Positions 32,363 through 41,933 of a stretch of 64,000 nucleotides of DNA are shown here, piece after piece (position 1 is the first letter of the stretch; each line of letters starts with the position of its first letter). The DNA lies in contig CP102404.1 of assembly GCA_024628785.1 (NCBI GenBank), forward strand, positions 682,001 to 746,000, in the 5' to 3' direction. The position numbers were made by a program, and so were the translations under genes. The notes beneath the pieces were generated by a model, which was given only the letters and a program-made list of their open reading frames with translations, did not search any database and was not told the DNA's origin. Source of the DNA: Fusobacteria bacterium ZRK30. GTDB taxonomy: Bacteria > Fusobacteriota > Fusobacteriia > Fusobacteriales > Fusobacteriaceae.

Positions 32363-34708
32363 ATGAAAGTAGTTAAGAGAGACGGACAAAAAGTTAACTT
32401 TGATGCAAATAAGATAGTTTGTGCTATAAATAAGGCGGCTATTGCTTCTAAAGAAGATGTCAGCACAAAATTTGCATTGGAAGTTGTAAATAAAATCGTA
32501 GATTTAAATAAAGATTTAAAAGTAGAAGAGATACAAGATATTGTAGAAAAAGAATTGATGAAAACATATCCGGATATGGCTAAAAACTATATCTTATATA
32601 GAGATATGAGAAATATAGAGAGACACAAGAGAACGACTATAAAAAAATCTTTCGACGGTATAGTTACTGTGGAAAAAAATAATATAAACAATGAAAATGC
32701 AAATATGGCCGGGGATACGCCTGCTGGGCAAATGATGACATTTGCAAGTGAAACAACAAAGGATTATACACACAAGTATCTATTAAATCCTGAATATTCA
32801 AGTGCTCATATGGCTGGAGATATTCATATCCATGATTTAGATTACTATCCTACAAAAACTTCTACCTGTGTACAATATGATTTGAAAAAATTATTTTCAA
32901 ATGGATTTAAGTCAAAACATGGAAAGATCCGTGAACCTAAATCTATCTCAACATATGCTACACTGGCAACTATAATATTCCAGACAAACCAAAATGAGCA
33001 GCATGGAGGACAGGCTATACCGGCATTTGATTTCTTCATGGCTCCAGGAGTATTGAAATCATTTAGAAGACATCTTAGATATAGATCATTGACATTTTTA
33101 GATGCAGACTATATTGAGAATAAAAATAAGGAATTAAAAGAGATTATAAATAACTCTATCACTACTATATCTGTTAGTGAGGATATTAAAAATATATTAT
33201 CTGAAAAATTAGGTATGGATATGAAAACTGTGGAGAAATTAATTAAAATTGCCTATGCAGATACGAAGAATGAAACGCATCAGGCTATGGAAGGATTTAT
33301 CCATAACTTAAATACTATGCATTCTAGAGGTGGAAACCAGGTAGTATTTAGTTCTATTAACTATGGTACTGATTTCTCTCCTGAGGGTAGAATGGTTATA
33401 GAGGAGTTATTCAAAGCTACTGAAGAGGGGTTAGGAGACTCTGAGACACCTGTATTCCCTATTCAAATATTCAAAGTGAAAACAGGAATATCTTTTTCTG
33501 AAAAAGACTTTGAATTAGCTGTAAATAACTGGGCAAAAGCATCTAAGGGAGAGTTAGAATTTGAAGCTCCTAACTTTGATCTTTTCATCAGAGCATGTGA
33601 AGTTACTTCAAAGAGATTGTTCCCTAACTTTGTATTCTTAGATACACCATTTAACTTCCATGAAAAGTGGGATATAAATGATCCTGACAGATACTTATAT
33701 GAAGTAGCTACAATGGGATGTAGAACGAGAGTATTTGAAAATGTCAGAGGAGACAAGACTTCTATTGGTCGTGGAAATGTATCATTTACATCTATCAACA
33801 TGCCTAGACTAGCTATAAAAGCTAGAAAGGAAGCTGTAGAAAGATTAGGAGCAGATTCATCAGAAGTTGAAACACTAGCAGTAGAGTTATTCCATAAAAA
33901 TGTAAAGGAGATGTCTTACTTTGTAGCATCTCAATTAAAAGACAGATTTGAATTCCAAGGATCAGCAGTAGCCAGACAATTCCCATTCATGATGGAAAAT
34001 GGTATCTGGGATGGGGGGCAAAACTTAGGTCCTAACGATGATGTTAGAGATACATTTGCTTCTGGAACATTAGGTATAGGATTTATCGGTGGGCACAATG
34101 CAATGATGGCTCTCTATGGTGAAGGTCATGGGAAGAACGATAAGGCATATAACACACTGTATAAGGCTGTATCGGATATGAAGGATATTGCGGCAGAAAA
34201 GAGTAAGGAACATAATTTAAACTTCTCAGCATTAGCAACTCCTGCTGAAGGGTTATCTGGAAGATTTACAAAGATAGACCGTGAGAAATTTGGAACTCTT
34301 GAAGGGGTAAATGACAGAGACTACTATATCAATTCATTCCATGTGGATGTTAAAGAAAATATGTCTTCTATGGAAAAAATAAAGAGGGAAGCTCCATTCC
34401 ATGAACTTACTCGTGGTGGACATATTACATATATTGAACTAGATGGAGAAGCTAAGAAAAATGTTTTAGCTCTTATGAAGATAGTTCGTGCTATGCAAAA
34501 AGAGGGGATTGGATACGGTTCTATCAATCATCCTGTAGACAGATGTAGATCATGTGGACACAAGGGGATCATAGAGTGTACTTGTCCTGTATGTGGAAGT
34601 AAGGAAATATCTAGAACTAGAAGGATCACAGGTTACTTAACTGGAGATTTAGATGGTTGGAACTCATATAAACAGGCTGAAGAGCAAGACAGAGTAAAAC
34701 ATAACTAA
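32363..34708 (+). CDS. nrdD: Anaerobic (class III) ribonucleoside-triphosphate reductase
   Basis: Start at the ATG at 32363 after GTGGAGTGG; upstream in-frame codons lack a site. The 781-residue enzyme reduces NTPs to dNTPs without oxygen, using formate. It has an ATP-cone (MKVVKRDGQKVNFDANKIVC), the catalytic barrel, the C-terminal zinc site CRSCGHKG...CTCPVCGS and the glycyl-radical loop RRITGYLTGDLDGW (Gly about 757). It needs the activase NrdG, encoded at 35003. Between them lies a structured 290-base gap. Confidence 0.97.
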   Translation: MKVVKRDGQKVNFDANKIVCAINKAAIASKEDVSTKFALEVVNKIVDLNKDLKVEEIQDIVEKELMKTYPDMAKNYILYRDMRNIERHKRTTIKKSFDGIVTVEKNNINNENANMAGDTPAGQMMTFASETTKDYTHKYLLNPEYSSAHMAGDIHIHDLDYYPTKTSTCVQYDLKKLFSNGFKSKHGKIREPKSISTYATLATIIFQTNQNEQHGGQAIPAFDFFMAPGVLKSFRRHLRYRSLTFLDADYIENKNKELKEIINNSITTISVSEDIKNILSEKLGMDMKTVEKLIKIAYADTKNETHQAMEGFIHNLNTMHSRGGNQVVFSSINYGTDFSPEGRMVIEELFKATEEGLGDSETPVFPIQIFKVKTGISFSEKDFELAVNNWAKASKGELEFEAPNFDLFIRACEVTSKRLFPNFVFLDTPFNFHEKWDINDPDRYLYEVATMGCRTRVFENVRGDKTSIGRGNVSFTSINMPRLAIKARKEAVERLGADSSEVETLAVELFHKNVKEMSYFVASQLKDRFEFQGSAVARQFPFMMENGIWDGGQNLGPNDDVRDTFASGTLGIGFIGGHNAMMALYGEGHGKNDKAYNTLYKAVSDMKDIAAEKSKEHNLNFSALATPAEGLSGRFTKIDREKFGTLEGVNDRDYYINSFHVDVKENMSSMEKIKREAPFHELTRGGHITYIELDGEAKKNVLALMKIVRAMQKEGIGYGSINHPVDRCRSCGHKGIIECTCPVCGSKEISRTRRITGYLTGDLDGWNSYKQAEEQDRVKHN

Positions 34709-34980
34709 GACCCTCTTCCTTCTTATGGTCTCTTCCAGATCGATGAATATTAGAAATAACTTATAGATAAAAAGTGATTTCTAAATATCGAGGTAGAAAC
34801 CAAAGCAGAGAATGAGAGTATAAATACTATTGTAAAGAGGGAATTTTAATAATTCCCTCTTTAGTTTAGACTAACTCTTCCTTCTGGGTTTCTCGATTCA
34901 CGAGTATTAAAATAATATATTTTAAATGTAGCTAGAAGTGAAAGCAATTTAAAAACAACAACAAGGAAAGAGTTAAACTA
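34705..34980 (+). ncRNA. Duplicated structured element between nrdD and nrdG
   Basis: Two related segments (about 34705-34820 and 34870-34974) share ACTAA...CTCTTCCTTCT at the start and TAAATAT/GT..AG.TAGAA...AAAGCA near the end. Each has a central stem with different bases: AATATTAGAAAT (34746) with ATTTCTAAATAT (34777), and GTATTAAAAT (34904) with ATTTTAAATGT (34919). An intrinsic-type hairpin (AAAGAGGGAATT, 34834-34862) lies between them. In copy 2 AACTCTTCCTT (34873-34883) pairs with AAGGAAAGAGTT (34963-34974). The family is unknown to me. Confidence 0.5.
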
Positions 34981-35002
34981 TTTGAAAAAAAGGGATGAAA
35001 CG

Positions 35003-35500
35003 ATGAAAATAATAAAAATATTTAAAGAAACAATTTCCGACGGATTCGGATTTAGATACTCCATATACTTCTCTGGCTGCACCCACTACTGTGAAGGGTG
35101 TCATAACCATGAAACGTGGAAGGGTGACATAGGAAGGGCCTTAGACAAGGAATATATGGATGAAATAGTAGAAGAGATAAATTCTAACTATATGTTAGAC
35201 GGGATAACCCTCTCTGGAGGAGATCCATTTTTTAATCCGGAAGAACTTTTAGAATTCCTAAAGGAGATAAAAGTCAGGACCCATAAAAATATATGGTCTT
35301 ATACTGGATATACCTTTGAAACTCTATTAGAAGATCCTACTATGAGGGAGTGTCTGGACTATATAGATGTATTGGTGGATGGTAAATTTCAAAAAGCTGA
35401 CTATGATCCGGATCTATATTTTAGAGGGAGCAGTAACCAGAGAATTATAGACATAAAGGAAAGTCTCGAGAATGATCAAATAATTACCTTAGAATTTTAA
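35003..35500 (+). CDS. nrdG: Anaerobic ribonucleotide reductase activating protein (radical SAM)
   Basis: Start at the ATG at 35003, following an AAGGGA region; the frame extends to a TTG at 34982. The 165-residue enzyme has the NrdG form of the 4Fe-4S motif, CTHYCEGC, in SGCTHYCEGCHNHETW, plus GGDPFFNPEEL (SAM binding). It makes the glycyl radical in NrdD. Located after nrdD as is common; the spacer suggests separate regulation. Confidence 0.95.
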   Translation: MKIIKIFKETISDGFGFRYSIYFSGCTHYCEGCHNHETWKGDIGRALDKEYMDEIVEEINSNYMLDGITLSGGDPFFNPEELLEFLKEIKVRTHKNIWSYTGYTFETLLEDPTMRECLDYIDVLVDGKFQKADYDPDLYFRGSSNQRIIDIKESLENDQIITLEF

Positions 35501-35505
35501 AAAAA

Positions 35506-35530
35506 ACACCTATTACAGGTGTTTTTTTTG
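35506..35530. terminator. Terminator after nrdG
   Basis: ACACCT (35506-35511) pairs with AGGTGT (35517-35522), loop attac, then a T8 run; the A-run before it makes it work on both strands. Confidence 0.85.
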
Positions 35531-35613
35531 TATATTTCCATTGTAACCAGTCATATGTTATAATATCTCTATATTTATCAATGACTTTATAGCGTTGAGC
35601 AGGAGGAAAGGGT

Positions 35614-36738
35614 ATGAAAAGAAGTAAAAGAGTTATCCTTCACTACGATATGGACGCATTTTATGCATCTATAGAGATAAGGGATCAGCCCAATCTTCGT
35701 GGTAAACCTGTAATTGTAGGAACCAGTGTTATAACTACTTGTAATTATGAAGCCAGGAAATACGGGTTACATTCTGCAATGAGTGTTACAAAGGCTAGGG
35801 GACTATGTCCCTATGGAGTATACCTGAAAGTTGATAAAGAGAAGTACAGCAGAGTTTCCAAACAGATAAAAAACTTGGTTTTAAGACTGACCAACAAGGT
35901 AGAATTTATAGCTTTGGATGAAGGGTTTGTAGATATTACAGAGATTATAAAAAAGTATCCGTCCTATGAAGTATTCGCTGAAAAATTTCAAAGGGGTATA
36001 TTAAAAAATACAGGATTGACATGTTCTATCGGAATAGGGTATAACAAACTCAGTGCAAAATTAGCCAGTGATGCTAAAAAACCCGGAGGAGTTACATTTA
36101 TCAGAAATGTAGATGAATTCGCTGATTTTATGTCAGATAAGGGGATAAAACTTATACCAGGAGTAGGGAAGAAAACCCAGGAAATCTTAGGTCGGAAAAA
36201 TATTACACAAGTATCTGATGTTTTAAAGATGTCACTGCAGGAACTCAGGAGTATATTGGGATATAACAGAGGTGAGATGATATATGAATATTGCAGGGGA
36301 ATTGACAATAGGAAGGTGTCTATAGAATCTAAAACACACTCTATCAGCAATGAGAGAACTTATTCGGCTCCTTTAGAAGATAGGGAGTTTATATGGAATG
36401 AATTTTTAAGTCTCTTGGTAAAAACCCATAAAAGGTTGAAACAGCAGAAATATCATACAAAAACTCTAACTTTAAAGGTAAGGTATTTTGACAGGAAGAT
36501 CATAACCAGATCTAAAAGTATCTATATGTCCACTCAAAATATAGAAATTTTAAAAAAAATATTATCTGAGCTATTTGAGGAGATTAATTTAGAGGATAAA
36601 ATTAAATTACTAGGGGTAAATCTAGGGAACTTGAGTGAAAATAAGGAATATCAATTGTCTTTCAAAGACGTTGGGGAGATAAAAAAGGAAAGAAAAATAC
36701 AAGAATTAAAAGATAAAATTAATAATTTTAAGAATTAA
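35614..36738 (+). CDS. dinB: DNA polymerase IV (Y-family translesion polymerase)
   Basis: The 374-residue length is normal. The catalytic Asp12 is in HYDMDAFYASIE and Asp102/Glu103 in ALDEGFVDIT (usually LDEAYLD), with SIGIGYNKLSAKLASDAKKP and a helix-hairpin-helix (LIPGVGKKTQEILG) before the little-finger domain. It copies damaged templates without proofreading. It starts after AGGAGGAAAGG. A TATAAT box lies about 60 bases upstream; I do not see a clear SOS operator. Confidence 0.95.
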   Translation: MKRSKRVILHYDMDAFYASIEIRDQPNLRGKPVIVGTSVITTCNYEARKYGLHSAMSVTKARGLCPYGVYLKVDKEKYSRVSKQIKNLVLRLTNKVEFIALDEGFVDITEIIKKYPSYEVFAEKFQRGILKNTGLTCSIGIGYNKLSAKLASDAKKPGGVTFIRNVDEFADFMSDKGIKLIPGVGKKTQEILGRKNITQVSDVLKMSLQELRSILGYNRGEMIYEYCRGIDNRKVSIESKTHSISNERTYSAPLEDREFIWNEFLSLLVKTHKRLKQQKYHTKTLTLKVRYFDRKIITRSKSIYMSTQNIEILKKILSELFEEINLEDKIKLLGVNLGNLSENKEYQLSFKDVGEIKKERKIQELKDKINNFKN

Positions 36739-36823
36739 GATATTTTAATTTCATGAATAATATTGTATAAATAATATTAAGGATAAAATAAGTATAAATA
36801 TATATAATTTTAGGAGGAATAAA

Positions 36824-38113
36824 ATGAAAAAACTTGCAAATGACTTTATCAACTTTTCCCACTCTTCAAAATCTGTATTTCACGCAGTAAAAAATACTGC
36901 TGATATATTGATAGACAATGGTTACAAAGAGATCTCAGAATCTGAAAAATGGAATCTAGAGGTCAATGGGAAATATTTCTTCAAAAAAAATCATTCTTCA
37001 TTGATTGCATTTTCTATTGGAAATGGAAAGTTAAATGAATGTGGATTTAAAATATCAGGGAACCATACAGATTCTCCAGGATTTAGAATAAAACCTAATC
37101 CAGAGATGGTAGGAGATTCATACCTTAGATTGAATACAGAGGTATATGGCGGGCCTATTTTGAATACATGGTTAGACAGACCTCTAAGCATTGCAGGAAG
37201 GGTAGTTATGAAATCAGAGAATGTATTCAAACCTGAAACAGTCTTAGTAAATATAGATAAGCCGTGTCTTATCATTCCTAACCTTGCAATCCACCAAAAT
37301 AGAGAGGTGAATAAAGGAGTTGAATTGAACAAACAAAATGATACTCTGCCTATCTTAACATTGGTAAATAAGCAGTTAGAAAAAGAAAACTTCCTTTTAA
37401 AAATAATTGCCGAGGAAAATAATATTGATATAGCTGACATTTTGGATTTTGACTTGTATCTGTATGAATTTGAAAAGGGAAGCCTTGTAGGATTAAATGA
37501 GGAGATGATCTCTGCTGCCAAGATAGATAATTTAGGAGCACTCTATGTCGGTTTAGATGCTTTTATTGAAGCTAAGGACTTTAATGGGGTAAATATATTA
37601 GCTTGTTTTGACAACGAAGAGGTAGGAAGCAGTACAAAGCAGGGTGCAGACTCAAATATGCTGTTAAATACTCTGGACAGGATATCTTTATCTTTAGGAC
37701 TGGATAGGGAGGAATTCTTCTGTGCATTATCAAATTCATTTATGCTTTCTGTAGACGGGGCCCATGCAGTTCATCCGGCTCAGAATCAAAAGACAGACCC
37801 AATGATAAGACCTAAGATGAATCATGGTGTGGCATTAAAAGTTACAGCCAATCAATCTTATACTTCAGATGCACATTCACTGGCTGTAGTAAAACAAATA
37901 TTAGAACCTAATGGGATTCCGTATCAATATTTTGTAAATAGATCAGATACACCAGGAGGGTCTACAATAGGACCGATTTCTTCTACACATCTAGATATAA
38001 ATGCTGTAGATTTAGGATTAGCAATGATTGGAATGCATTCCGTACGTGAACTATGTGGTGTAGAAGATCTTATGAATTTAAAAAAGTTACTTAAAAATTA
38101 TTATTCCCTTTAA
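36824..38113 (+). CDS. M18-family aminopeptidase
   Basis: The 429-residue zinc aminopeptidase shows the M18 motifs: GNHTDSPGFRIKP (first metal His, residue 81), DNLGALY, FDNEEVGSSTKQGADS and HAVHPAQN...HAHSLAVV near the end, here DAHSLAV. It removes N-terminal residues, with preference for Asp/Glu in the DNPEP/ApeB type. Starts after AGGAGGAA. Cytoplasmic. Confidence 0.92.
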   Translation: MKKLANDFINFSHSSKSVFHAVKNTADILIDNGYKEISESEKWNLEVNGKYFFKKNHSSLIAFSIGNGKLNECGFKISGNHTDSPGFRIKPNPEMVGDSYLRLNTEVYGGPILNTWLDRPLSIAGRVVMKSENVFKPETVLVNIDKPCLIIPNLAIHQNREVNKGVELNKQNDTLPILTLVNKQLEKENFLLKIIAEENNIDIADILDFDLYLYEFEKGSLVGLNEEMISAAKIDNLGALYVGLDAFIEAKDFNGVNILACFDNEEVGSSTKQGADSNMLLNTLDRISLSLGLDREEFFCALSNSFMLSVDGAHAVHPAQNQKTDPMIRPKMNHGVALKVTANQSYTSDAHSLAVVKQILEPNGIPYQYFVNRSDTPGGSTIGPISSTHLDINAVDLGLAMIGMHSVRELCGVEDLMNLKKLLKNYYSL

Positions 38114-38156
38114 AATAAATATTTGGTTTGTTGAGGGTATACAGAGGAGTGAAAGA

Positions 38157-38825
38157 ATGAAAATATTATTAGTAGAAGATGAAAAACAGATATCGGATTA
38201 CATAAGCAAGGGACTATTAGAAGCGGGGTACGATGTAGACACTGTAGATAATGGAGAGGATGCTATAAGCTATGCTACAAATTATGACTATAGTTTAATA
38301 TTACTTGATATTATGATCCCTAAAAAGAGTGGAATAGAAGTAGTTAAATATCTGAAAAAACAAAAAGATAGTACTCATATAATTCTTATATCAGCAAAGG
38401 ATCAAATTCAGGATAAAGTTGTGGGACTAGATGCAGGAGCAGACGATTATTTAGTAAAACCATTCGCTTTTTCTGAGCTGTTAGCTAGAATAAGAGCTAT
38501 ATTCAGAAGAAATAGTGAGGGGAATGACAATATTTTAACAGCCCAAAACCTGAAGATGGACTTAGTAAAGAGAATTGTTTCTAGAGATGATCAGGTAATA
38601 GAGCTGACAACCAGGGAGTTCAATCTGTTGGAATATTTTATAGAAAATAAAAATACTGTTTTAACTCGTATGATGATCACAGAAAAAGTATGGAATATCA
38701 ACTTTATCTCTGATACAAATGTAGTGGATGTATATATAAATCATTTAAGAAAAAAAATTGATAAGGCTTTTGATAAAAAATTAATCCATACTGTTAGAGG
38801 AGTGGGGTATATATTAAAAGATTAA
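38157..38825 (+). CDS. OmpR/PhoB-family response regulator
   Basis: The 222-residue protein has a receiver domain (LLVEDEKQ acidic pair, phosphoacceptor Asp51 in LLDIMIP, SAKD, KPF) and a C-terminal winged helix (ELTTREFNLLEYF, then NVVDVYINHLRKKID and HTVRGVGYIL). It pairs with the sensor kinase directly downstream, which it overlaps if the kinase uses the upstream start. Starts after GAGGAG. Confidence 0.95.
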   Translation: MKILLVEDEKQISDYISKGLLEAGYDVDTVDNGEDAISYATNYDYSLILLDIMIPKKSGIEVVKYLKKQKDSTHIILISAKDQIQDKVVGLDAGADDYLVKPFAFSELLARIRAIFRRNSEGNDNILTAQNLKMDLVKRIVSRDDQVIELTTREFNLLEYFIENKNTVLTRMMITEKVWNINFISDTNVVDVYINHLRKKIDKAFDKKLIHTVRGVGYILKD

Positions 38826-40243
38826 CTAAATTTAAAAAAAATAATTTAATATTTGTAACTTTGGTTAAGAGTAGTGTCCGAAACTTTATTGCCTTGGGTA
38901 TTATTTTTACAGGAGTCTTCTTCTTAACTTCAAGTCTATTCAAGAACTATGTAGATAAAGAGCTAGCTACTGAAGCTGCAGTATTTCAATACCTTCTAAA
39001 GGAGGAAGGGGTAATCTTTGAAGCAAATACCATGATAGATTACCTGGATCTTCTCCCTGTACGTTTAGATATGGTAGTAATAGATGCAGAAGCTAAAAAA
39101 CCTGTATATGTGGAAATAAGCGATGATTCATTTCTTTTCAGTAATTCAAAGGCTTTGACGAAGCTTATAAAAAATGTAGATCTGAAGAAAAATTTATATG
39201 CCACAGTTGAAAATAAAAGGCTCCTGATAGGGCGTTTTACCAATGGAGAAAAACCATATATCTATGCCCTTATAAGAGATATCTCAGATGTAAAGCTCTA
39301 TCTTTCGTGGCTGACCATAACCTTTGCTATAATCATTCTTTTAGCTATAGTTTGGAACTATTATAATACTAATAATATAGTTGATACCCTTTTGGTGGGG
39401 ATAGATGAGATAACAAAGTCGACTAATGACATTAAAGTTAAAAATTTATCTGAGAGAATTGAGACTACATCTACAAATAAAAGTATAGCAAATTTGATAT
39501 TTACACTGAACTCTATGCTAGACAGGGTGGAAAATAGTTTCATTCAGATAAGTGAATTTACAGACAATGTCAGTCATGAATTGAAGACACCTATAATGTC
39601 TATAAGGAGTATGATAGAAGTGGAGCTCAGTAATGAGAGGACTATAGAAGAATACCAGGAGGATTTAGGAAAAGTACTGGATGAAGTCAACTGGTTAAAT
39701 AGTATTATTCAGAAATTATTGATCTTTACTAAAAATCCAGAAGCATTGGAGGAGCATTTCAGACCTGTAAATGTTGAAAAGGTGACTATGGAATTATGTG
39801 AATTTATGGAGGGTCTCACTTTAGAAAAAAAAATAACACTAAAGTGTGCCTTAAAAGACCACGAGAGGAAAGTTTTAGGGGATGAATCACTCCTACGGGA
39901 TATATTTTTAAATATAATCTCTAATGCTATTAAATATAATAAGGATGGAGGAGAGATAAAAGTTACCTCCTTTACGACTCAGGATAAAATTGCAATTCGA
40001 ATTTCAGATACAGGAATTGGAATTAAAGAGAATAATTTAAAGAAGATAACAGAAAGATTTTTTAGGGAAGATAAGGTTAGAACTACTAAAAAATCTGGTT
40101 CAGGACTGGGCCTATCCATTGTATCACATTTAGTAAAAGTGCATAAAGGAACTTTAGAAATTGAAAGTACCGAAGGAGTAGGAAGTTCATTTACGGTATA
40201 TCTGCCGATACGGCATATTTGCCGAAATTTAAATAAAATATGA
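38813..40243 (+). CDS. Sensor histidine kinase of the two-component system
   Basis: The kinase has an N-terminal membrane helix, a periplasmic loop, a second helix (about 165-185), HAMP, then HisKA with HELKTP, N-box NIISNAIKYNKDGG, DTGIGIKE and GSGLGLSIV. The annotated start is uncertain: a TTG at 38861 has no ribosome site, but an in-frame ATT at 38813 lies 7 bases after GAGGAGTGG inside the regulator 3' end and adds the usual basic leader KRLTKFKKNN. I prefer the ATT start, giving about 476 residues. The signal is unknown. Confidence 0.85.
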   Translation: MKRLTKFKKNNLIFVTLVKSSVRNFIALGIIFTGVFFLTSSLFKNYVDKELATEAAVFQYLLKEEGVIFEANTMIDYLDLLPVRLDMVVIDAEAKKPVYVEISDDSFLFSNSKALTKLIKNVDLKKNLYATVENKRLLIGRFTNGEKPYIYALIRDISDVKLYLSWLTITFAIIILLAIVWNYYNTNNIVDTLLVGIDEITKSTNDIKVKNLSERIETTSTNKSIANLIFTLNSMLDRVENSFIQISEFTDNVSHELKTPIMSIRSMIEVELSNERTIEEYQEDLGKVLDEVNWLNSIIQKLLIFTKNPEALEEHFRPVNVEKVTMELCEFMEGLTLEKKITLKCALKDHERKVLGDESLLRDIFLNIISNAIKYNKDGGEIKVTSFTTQDKIAIRISDTGIGIKENNLKKITERFFREDKVRTTKKSGSGLGLSIVSHLVKVHKGTLEIESTEGVGSSFTVYLPIRHICRNLNKI

Positions 40244-40253
40244 GATTAACTAT

Positions 40254-40297
40254 AAAAAAAGAGGTTTCCTGTATCTTACAGGGAACCTCTTTTTTTA
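40254..40297. terminator. Bidirectional terminator
   Basis: AGAGGTT-t-CCTGT (40260-40272) pairs with ACAGG-g-AACCTCT (40278-40290), with A7 before and T7 after. It separates the kinase and hemolysin III genes. Confidence 0.9.
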
Positions 40298-40300
40298 TAG

Positions 40301-40933
40301 TTATATTGAGTGATAGATAGACAAGTAGTGAAGGGTGGTCCCTGCAATGACAAAGAAATGCCATATAACATGGGTATATTTAACTTTTTTCATAGAGTAG
40401 AAGATTGCTCCTACAGAATAGGAAACCCCTCCGACTATGAGTAATATAAGTGATACAGAATTTAAACTGCTCCTTAGGTTTCCGAAAACAAAAACTATCA
40501 TCCATCCCATAAATAGATAGATCAGAGTGGACAGTAATTGAAACTTACCTGCAAATTTAACTTTAAATAAAACTCCTAAACTGGTTAAAGTCCATTGGAT
40601 AACCAAGATTACCCAGCCTGTAATTCCTCCTAATATCAATAAAAATGGAGTATATGATCCGGATATAAGGACATAGATAGCTGAATGATCTAATATTTTG
40701 AAAATTTTTCTATATTTTCCCATGGGAAGGATATGATATATTCCCGACATAAGATATAAAAATATGGCTGAAAGGCCGAAGATACTAAAGCCTATAATCT
40801 GCTTTACTCCTCCCTCTTTTACAGCATGGATAATTAAAAAAGCCAGTCCGCTGATTGCCATCCCGGCTCCTAACAGATGAGTTATGGAACTCATATATTC
40901 TTCTAATTTTGAATATGGATTAATAACTTTCAT
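40301..40933 (-). CDS. Hemolysin III/PAQR-family membrane protein
   Basis: The 210-residue protein has seven membrane segments and the conserved His set of the YqfA/hemolysin III family: SSITHLLGA, SGIYHIL, LDHSAIYVLISGSYTPF and HVIWHFFVIAGTTLHY, which bind zinc in the related adiponectin receptors. The enzymatic or receptor role in bacteria is unsettled. Starts after AAAGGAGG. Confidence 0.9.
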   Translation of the reverse strand: MKVINPYSKLEEYMSSITHLLGAGMAISGLAFLIIHAVKEGGVKQIIGFSIFGLSAIFLYLMSGIYHILPMGKYRKIFKILDHSAIYVLISGSYTPFLLILGGITGWVILVIQWTLTSLGVLFKVKFAGKFQLLSTLIYLFMGWMIVFVFGNLRSSLNSVSLILLIVGGVSYSVGAIFYSMKKVKYTHVIWHFFVIAGTTLHYLSIYHSI

Positions 40934-41164
40934 TTTTCCTCCTTTAACACTTCAAAATAACACTTGTTTTTTATATCTATATTGTAACACATATAGGAGT
41001 TTAATTCTTGTATTATTAATTTAATTTTAATGTAAAGGAGATCACTTTAAATTCATCCTTTAATAAGTGATTTTAAGAATAGGCTGGATTAAAAGAAAAA
41101 ATAAGATATGAATAAAATTATGTTATAATGCTAAGTATATTAGAGCAATAAAAGGAGGAGATTT

Positions 41165-41914
41165 ATGAAAGCAGCATTTTTTGATATTGATGGAACTATA
41201 TACAGAGATTCTCTTTTAACAGAGCATTTTAAAAGGTTGATAAAGTATGAATTAATAGATCCTAGACAGTGGGAAAATAAGGTCAAAGATCTGTATACCC
41301 AATGGGACATGAGGGAAGGAGGCTACGATGCATATTTATTAGGGCTGGTAGACAGCTATGTAGAAGCTATCCAAAATATAACAGTGGAGCAAAATGAGTT
41401 TGTAGCCAACCAGGTAATGGATGTAAAAGCAGGAAGAGTGTATAAATATACCAGAGACAGAATAAAATGGCATAAAGCCCAAGGACATAAAGTTATATTT
41501 ATCTCTGGAAGTCCGGAATTTTTAGTATCCAAGATGGCAAAGAAATACGGTGCAGACGATCACTGCGGTACTATCTATCACTATGACGGGGAAAGGTTTA
41601 CCGGTGAAACTACACCTATGTGGGATTCTGTCAGCAAACAAAGAGCTATCGATGAATTTGTAGAAAAATATGATATACATTTAGATGAATCTTATGCTTA
41701 TGGAGATACCAATGGTGACCTGACTATGATGAAGTCGGTAGGACACCCTATTACAATCAACCCGGCTAAGGGTCTTTTAAAGAATATTCAGAAGAACGAA
41801 AGTTTAAAGGAAAAAATTCAAATCATAGTAGAAAGAAAGGATGTTATCTATAAACTTAATTCAGATGTAGATATATATGAGTGCTCATTTATTGAGGAAT
41901 GGGAAGAGGAATAA
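41165..41914 (+). CDS. HAD-superfamily subfamily IB hydrolase (SerB-like)
   Basis: The 249-residue protein has motif I DIDGT (Asp7/Asp9), motif II ISGSPEF, a Lys in KQRAIDEF and motif III GDTNGD. These mark an Asp-phosphate phosphatase of the IB group (phosphoserine phosphatase/CicA-like). The substrate is not given by sequence. The TATAAT at 41124-41129 is the likely -10 box. It is followed 20 bases later by the flavin oxidoreductase gene. Confidence 0.9.
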   Translation: MKAAFFDIDGTIYRDSLLTEHFKRLIKYELIDPRQWENKVKDLYTQWDMREGGYDAYLLGLVDSYVEAIQNITVEQNEFVANQVMDVKAGRVYKYTRDRIKWHKAQGHKVIFISGSPEFLVSKMAKKYGADDHCGTIYHYDGERFTGETTPMWDSVSKQRAIDEFVEKYDIHLDESYAYGDTNGDLTMMKSVGHPITINPAKGLLKNIQKNESLKEKIQIIVERKDVIYKLNSDVDIYECSFIEEWEEE

Positions 41915-41933
41915 AAAAAATTAGGAGAAAGAT

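Noticed and set aside
36991-37541. Long minus-strand frames inside the M18 aminopeptidase
   Set aside because: They are shadows of the plus-strand gene, whose motifs, length and ribosome site are all convincing. The same holds for other antisense frames inside cbi and hem genes.
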